Assembly (NCBI RefSeq): GCF_016858305.2
Contig: NZ_CP074436.1
Coordinates: 3,554,001 to 3,618,000 of the forward strand
DNA length: 64,000 nucleotides
Source: Polaribacter sp. Q13
GTDB lineage: Bacteria > Bacteroidota > Bacteroidia > Flavobacteriales > Flavobacteriaceae
Direction: 5' to 3'
A program made the position numbers and the translations under genes. This document shows, in pieces, positions 60,244 through 64,000 of the stretch. Positions within the stretch are counted from its first letter, which is position 1. Each line of letters opens with the position of its first letter. The notes below the pieces were generated by a model. It was not told the origin of the DNA. It saw only the letters and a program-made list of their open reading frames with translations, and did not search any database.

Positions 60244-61017
60244 ATGTCTAATAATCCAATATTACATTCAACAATAAAAGGAGAAGGAAAACCATTATTA
60301 ATCTTACATGGCTATTTTGGAATGTCAGATAACTGGAAAACGTTAGGAAATCAGTTTGCCAAAGATTATCAAGTTCACCTTATAGACCAAAGAAATCACG
60401 GACGTAGTTTTCATGAAGATGAATTTAATTATGAGGTTTTAGTTGAAGATTTGTATAATTATATACAACACTATCAATTAGAAAAAGTAGATATCATTGG
60501 GCATTCTATGGGCGGAAAAACAGCAATGTTGTTCGCTGTTACGTATCCAGAATTGGTTGATAAATTAATTATTGTTGATATTTCTCCAAGAATGTATCAA
60601 CCACATCATAATGCTATTTTGGCAGCATTAAATTCTATTGATTTTTCTTTAGAAAATACTAGAACTTTGGTTGATAAAAAGTTATCAGGATTAATTCCAG
60701 ATTTTGGTGTGCGTCAGTTTTTGTTAAAAAATGTGTATTGGAAAGAAAAAGGACAATTAGCATTCAGGTTTAATTTAGAATCGTTAACAGAAAATAATGC
60801 AGAGATTGGGGAAGCGTTGCCTTCTTTTACTGTTTTCGAAAAGGAGACATTGTTTTTAAAAGGAGAAAAATCTGAGTATATCACAAAAGAGGAAAAACCA
60901 ATTATAGAAGCTCATTTTCCTAATTCTAGAATTGTAGAAATTAAAAATGCAGGTCATTGGTTGCATGCAGAAAATCCGAAGCAGTTTTATGCAGAGGTTT
61001 CTGAGTTTTTGAAGTAA
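60244..61017 (+). CDS. Alpha/beta hydrolase, esterase YbfF-like
   Basis: A 257-residue soluble hydrolase. Oxyanion motif LHGYFGMSDNW at residues 21-31, nucleophile Ser88 in GHSMGG, an Asp after the sixth strand (IIVDISPRMY), and the catalytic His in NAGHWLHAE near 238. The layout matches YbfF-type acyl-CoA/ester hydrolases. Substrate unknown. It stands alone between pdxJ and the MazG-like gene. Confidence 0.87.
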   Translation: MSNNPILHSTIKGEGKPLLILHGYFGMSDNWKTLGNQFAKDYQVHLIDQRNHGRSFHEDEFNYEVLVEDLYNYIQHYQLEKVDIIGHSMGGKTAMLFAVTYPELVDKLIIVDISPRMYQPHHNAILAALNSIDFSLENTRTLVDKKLSGLIPDFGVRQFLLKNVYWKEKGQLAFRFNLESLTENNAEIGEALPSFTVFEKETLFLKGEKSEYITKEEKPIIEAHFPNSRIVEIKNAGHWLHAENPKQFYAEVSEFLK

Positions 61018-61173
61018 AAGAAAAGGTTTCGCTTTCTATAATTATATAACGTCTGTTTTAATGACTTTTATCAGAAGTAAGCGAGGTTAGTTTTTTTACC
61101 ATTAGAAACAAACCAAATAAATTTAGAAACTATACCTTTGAGTCTTTAATTTTTCAATCTTTTAATAAAAAAA

Positions 61174-61500
61174 ATGAACATAGAAAACGCACAAAAACAA
61201 GTAGACGATTGGATTAAAGCTCATGGAGTTCGTTATTTTAACGAGTTAACCAACATGGCACAACTTACAGAAGAGGTTGGTGAAGTTGCACGTATTATAG
61301 CAAGACGCTACGGAGAGCAAAGTGAAAAAGAATCTGATAAAAATAAAGATTTGGGAGAAGAATTGGCAGATGTTATGTTCGTGGTTTTATGTTTGGCAAA
61401 CCAAACCGGAATTGATTTACAAGATGCTTTTGAAAAGAAATTAGATATTAAAACCAAACGTGATCACGATCGTCATCACAACAATCAAAAATTAAAATAA
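61174..61500 (+). CDS. MazG-like nucleotide pyrophosphohydrolase
   Basis: A 108-residue all-helical protein with the metal-binding motif EEVGEVARIIARRYGE (residues about 30-45) and GEELADVMFVVLCLAN near 67, as in MazG/dCTPase-type enzymes. It hydrolyses non-canonical or damaged nucleoside triphosphates to monophosphates. Its stop overlaps the next start codon by one base. Confidence 0.9.
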   Translation: MNIENAQKQVDDWIKAHGVRYFNELTNMAQLTEEVGEVARIIARRYGEQSEKESDKNKDLGEELADVMFVVLCLANQTGIDLQDAFEKKLDIKTKRDHDRHHNNQKLK

Positions 61501-61748
61501 TGAGTTTATTAGAAAAAATAAAACAGCCTCTTTTTTGGATTAATTTTGCAAAAGTTGCCATTCCTTTTTTTGTTATTGTAACAGTAGTTTCTTTATTAAT
61601 AGCTAGTTCTAGCGATTTGTTTTCTGGCGATTTTGCTAAAGTTTCGGAAACCAATTTTGCAAATGATAAATGGAAAAACTTTTTTGGGTTTAAGGTTGTT
61701 TTTAGTGCTGTTTATGGTTTTTATATGACCAATAAAAAAATGGTATAA
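61500..61748 (+). CDS. Small hypothetical membrane protein
   Basis: An 82-residue protein with one strong N-terminal helix (about residues 14-36, FWINFAKVAIPFFVIVTVVSLLIA) and a short hydrophobic segment near the end (GFKVVFSAVYGFYMTNKKM). It is translationally coupled to the MazG-like gene (AATGA). No family is recognised. Confidence 0.7.
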   Translation: MSLLEKIKQPLFWINFAKVAIPFFVIVTVVSLLIASSSDLFSGDFAKVSETNFANDKWKNFFGFKVVFSAVYGFYMTNKKMV

Positions 61749-61752
61749 TATT

Positions 61753-62370
61753 TTAGTGTTTTTTAAAATCCTTTATTCCGGCTTTTATTTCTAAATCTAA
61801 ATGATTTTTTCTTGGTGTAATAGGGCAAGAATACTTGTCGTTATAGGCACAATAAGGGTTGTAAGTATTGTTAAAATTTAAGATAACAGTAAATTCTGGC
61901 GTAATATCTGTGATCATTACATCCATATAACGTCCACCACCATAAGATGTTTCTCCAGAAGTATCATCTGTAAAAGGTAAAAACAAATAGTCTTTATATT
62001 TTTCATCATCTAAATCATCTTGACTTTGGTAAATGGTTAATTGACAATTTATTCCTTTTAAAGCAAAGTTTAGTAAACCATATTCTTTATATAATGGTTT
62101 TCTATCTGTGGTAGTTGCCATTTTAAACGTAGGCGCATTTTCTATTTTTATAAAATTCGCTTTTACTATAAAAGTAGAATCAACCTCAAAGAAGTTTAAT
62201 CCTTTAAAATTCTTTAAATCTTTCTTTTTTAAGGGGGATTTTGAAGCGTCTTTATAACTAGCGTTTAATTCTTGTTGATATATAGTTTTTCCTATTAAAG
62301 GGCGTTTGCCTTGAGAATTACAAGATATCAATAGAAAAGCTACATAGAGTATAAGTACTATTTTTTTCAT
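61753..62370 (-). CDS. DUF1684 lipoprotein
   Basis: A 205-residue protein with lipoprotein signal MKKIVLILYVAFLLISC. The DUF1684 part is clear at the C-terminal half: LTIYQSQ, DYLFLPFTDDTSGETSYGGGRYMD and LNFNNTYNPYCAYNDKYSCPITPRKNHLDLEIKAGIKDF. Function unknown; the family is widespread in Bacteroidota. A -7 element (minus-strand TATTTTTG at 62389-62396) lies 19 bases before it. Confidence 0.9.
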   Translation of the reverse strand: MKKIVLILYVAFLLISCNSQGKRPLIGKTIYQQELNASYKDASKSPLKKKDLKNFKGLNFFEVDSTFIVKANFIKIENAPTFKMATTTDRKPLYKEYGLLNFALKGINCQLTIYQSQDDLDDEKYKDYLFLPFTDDTSGETSYGGGRYMDVMITDITPEFTVILNFNNTYNPYCAYNDKYSCPITPRKNHLDLEIKAGIKDFKKH

Positions 62371-62417
62371 TATAATTTATTTACAATTCAAAAATACAAT
62401 ATTCAATTATTTTTATG

Positions 62418-62425
62418 TAGTTTTG
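62418..62425 (+). promoter_or_regulatory. Candidate promoter -7 element TAGTTTTG
   Basis: TAGTTTTG matches TAnnTTTG and faces a short region that ends in a strong terminator at 62546-62579, with no annotated gene between. No clear -33 element is seen. Confidence 0.35.
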
Positions 62426-62445
62426 AATCATTAATAAAAACAGAA

Positions 62446-62520
62446 ATGAACAGAGTCTTAACATATATTACCAAGTTATCGTGGATAAACCACAGTAGTC
62501 GGTATGTTTATATGTTTTGA
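62446..62520 (+). other. Possible 24-codon small ORF
   Basis: ATG at 62446 opens a short frame (MNRVLTYITKLSW..., 24 residues, stop at 62520) between a promoter-like -7 element and a strong orphan terminator. The transcript may instead be a non-coding small RNA. Support is positional only. Confidence 0.3.
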
Positions 62521-62545
62521 TGATTTCAATATAAAATCAAATAAT

Positions 62546-62585
62546 TATAAAAGTCCGACTTCACAGTCGGACTTTTATATTTTTA
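62546..62585 (+). terminator. Strong orphan terminator
   Basis: The 15-base arms TATAAAAGTCCGACT (62546-62560) and AGTCGGACTTTTATA (62565-62579) are perfectly complementary around a 4-base loop, with more T residues after. The nearest upstream gene on this strand ends at 61748. Confidence 0.85.
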
Positions 62586-62668
62586 CTAGTATTTCAATGT
62601 TTAAAAAAAATGATTCGTAGTAATTATACTGAACTTATTTCAATGATTAAATATTAACATAAACCAAA

Positions 62669-63874
62669 ATGATAAAATTATATAACAATTACATTAACAC
62701 TTTTAGAGGGCTTTCTAAAGAAGTTTGGTGGTTATCATTAATCACTTTTGTTAATAGATCTGGTACAATGGTAATCCCTTTTTTATCCTTATATCTTACA
62801 AAAAGTCTTCATTTTTCTTTAGCAGATGTTGGTTGGATCATGTCTTTCTTTGGGTTAGGTTCTGTAGTTGGTACTTGGATTGGTGGTAAATTAACAGACA
62901 AAATTGGTTATTACAAAGTTATGTTAGTGAGTCTTGTGCTCACGGGAATTCTATTTGTTTTTCTGCAATATGCAGCAACTTTTAATGAGTTTTGCTTTGG
63001 TATTTTTACAGTAATGCTAGTTGCAGATGCTTTTAGACCAGCCATGTTTGTTGCTTTAAGTGCGTATAGTAAACCAGAAAATAAAACACGTTCTGTAACT
63101 TTAATTCGTTTGGCAATTAACTTAGGCTTTTCTGCAGGACCCGCAATTGGAGGTTTAATCATTACAGGTATTGGGTATGTAGGCTTATTTTGGATGGATG
63201 GAATTACCTGTGTATTAGCCGCTTTTTTATTGCTACAAGTATTGCATCCTAAGAAAACAAAAATACAAGATGAGGTAAAAGTAGAAAACCCTGTTTCTGC
63301 TTATGACGATAAAGCTTTTTGGATTTTCTTTTTAGCGATGTTTATTTTTGGATTTGTATTTATGCAGTTTTTCTCTACAATTCCTCTGTATTATAGTGAA
63401 AATCGTCATTTATCAGAGTTTGATATTGGTTTGCTAATGGGGTTAAGCGGACTTTTTATTTTCTTGTTAGAAATGCCTTTGATAAAATGGTTGGAAGATT
63501 TAAAAATGTCTAAAATTAAATTAATAGCTTCAGGACTTTTTTTGGTAGCCTTAAGTTTTATTATTCTAAATTTAACAGGTTGGGTTGGTATTTTAATTAT
63601 TGGAGTTTTATTAATTTCTATTGGAGAGATGATTGCTTTTCCGTTTTCGAATGCTTTTGCAATAGAACGTGCTGCAAAAGGAAATCAAGGAGAATATATG
63701 GCTTTGTATAGTATTTCATTTTCTTTAGCACATATTTTTAGTCATAATGTTGGTATGCAAATGGTTGCTGAATATGGTTTTGATACCACTTGGTTTGCCA
63801 TGACAATTTTTGCGCTTGTAGGCGTTTTAATTTTAGGATATCTTTTACGAGTATTAAAAAAGGAAGATTTATAG
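62669..63874 (+). CDS. MFS transporter, drug:proton antiporter-like
   Basis: A 401-residue protein with 12 predicted helices. The first-loop motif is FGLGSVVGTWIGGKLTDKIGYYKVM (residues about 56-80) and RLAINLGFSAGPAIGGLI near 151 is the antiporter-type helix 5 signature. This resembles the DHA1/MdtH-like exporters. The substrate cannot be inferred. It stands alone behind the orphan terminator. Confidence 0.88.
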   Translation: MIKLYNNYINTFRGLSKEVWWLSLITFVNRSGTMVIPFLSLYLTKSLHFSLADVGWIMSFFGLGSVVGTWIGGKLTDKIGYYKVMLVSLVLTGILFVFLQYAATFNEFCFGIFTVMLVADAFRPAMFVALSAYSKPENKTRSVTLIRLAINLGFSAGPAIGGLIITGIGYVGLFWMDGITCVLAAFLLLQVLHPKKTKIQDEVKVENPVSAYDDKAFWIFFLAMFIFGFVFMQFFSTIPLYYSENRHLSEFDIGLLMGLSGLFIFLLEMPLIKWLEDLKMSKIKLIASGLFLVALSFIILNLTGWVGILIIGVLLISIGEMIAFPFSNAFAIERAAKGNQGEYMALYSISFSLAHIFSHNVGMQMVAEYGFDTTWFAMTIFALVGVLILGYLLRVLKKEDL

Positions 63875-63875
63875 G

Positions 63876-63911
63876 TAAACAATCCATCAAATTTTATTGA
63901 TGGATTGTTTA
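63876..63911. terminator. Bidirectional terminator after the MFS gene
   Basis: The 15-base arms TAAACAATCCATCAA (63876-63890) and TTGATGGATTGTTTA (63897-63911) are perfectly complementary. It lies between the MFS gene and a minus-strand gene running out of the window. Confidence 0.88.
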
Positions 63912-63929
63912 CGTTTTATTTTAGAATGA

Positions 63930-64000
63930 TTATTTTAATACTGTAAACTCAATACTAGAATCTGTAAAAACGATATGTGTTTGTGTTTTAAAATCTTTTT
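63930..64000 (-). CDS. Partial hypothetical CDS, 3' end only
   Basis: A minus-strand frame open from the window edge ends in a TAA at 63930-63932, with the last residues KTQTHIVFTDSSIEFTVLK. It converges on the bidirectional terminator, as a real gene end would. Only the C-terminus is visible and no family can be named. Confidence 0.45.
   Translation of the reverse strand, partial: KDFKTQTHIVFTDSSIEFTVLK

Noticed and set aside
1..64000. Prophage, insertion sequence or integrated plasmid
   Set aside because: No transposase, integrase or phage structural gene is seen, and the tRNA genes show no attachment-site duplication beyond their own tandem copy.

Overview
The window looks like a chromosomal segment of a marine member of the Flavobacteriaceae (Bacteroidota), probably close to Polaribacter or Tenacibaculum. 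The support is AT-rich DNA, recurrent promoters of the Bacteroidota type (TAnnTTTG, sometimes with TTTG about 20 bases upstream), a type IX secretion sorting domain, a PorP/SprF protein, a fused CcoN-CcoO oxidase subunit, and secreted enzymes for algal polysaccharides. No phage, insertion sequence, CRISPR array or rRNA operon is visible. The genus is an inference.

Layout. 1-2.3 kb: a hexuronate-type MFS transporter and an SDR reductase behind tandem GGTTAACC palindromes. 2.4-10.5 kb: methionine supply, with metK on the minus strand behind a structured non-SAM-I leader, then a SAM-I riboswitch, metY, a three-activity fusion (MetX-like acyltransferase, aspartokinase, homoserine dehydrogenase) and metZ. 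10.5-18.9 kb: secreted carbohydrate-active and unknown proteins: a PL7 alginate lyase with the same palindrome as the window start, a GH86-like agarase/porphyranase paired with a CBM/Big_2/T9SS protein, an Rrf2 regulator, and a hydrolase with six 57-residue repeats. 19.4-29.5 kb: assimilatory sulfate reduction to cysteine (DUF2061, cysH, cysD, cysN, HEPN-fused sulfite reductase, cobA, precorrin-2 dehydrogenase, flavoprotein reductase, ferredoxin, cysE, cysM). 29.5-36.5 kb: a second SAM-I riboswitch, the two halves of metH separated by an ABM-like protein and a YhcG-type nuclease, a small unknown gene among intergenic repeats, and metF. 36.6-38.5 kb: thioredoxin, a DUF58 protein and two tRNA-Asp genes in tandem. 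38.5-50.3 kb: a microaerobic respiration cluster (Fnr regulator, CcoI-type copper ATPase, deoD, hemN, ccoS, ccoNO, ccoQ, ccoP, ccoG, ccoH, TauE/SafE). 50.4-59.3 kb: PorP/SprF, then a minus-strand envelope run (CBS protein, nadK, DUF6089, uppS, bamA, two ompH, murI). 59.4-64 kb: pdxJ and assorted household genes.

How it fits together. The sulfur genes form one pathway from sulfate to sulfide to cysteine and homocysteine, ending in MetH/MetF methionine synthesis and MetK. Siroheme for the sulfite reductase comes from CobA and the precorrin-2 dehydrogenase, and electrons probably come from the reductase-ferredoxin pair. Three layers of control can be read from the sequence: SAM-I riboswitches before metY and metH, a different structured leader before metK, and a repeated CCTACT-N5-AGTAGG box that ties the cys operon to the Rrf2 gene. 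A second small regulon is visible where matching Fnr-type palindromes sit 23-24 bases upstream of the -7 elements of the copper ATPase and ccoS promoters.

The most notable items are the metK leader, the MetX-ThrA fusion, the HEPN-fused sulfite reductase, the nuclease inside the split metH operon, the two operator families, and a dispersed repeat of about 80 bp present twice in opposite orientation.
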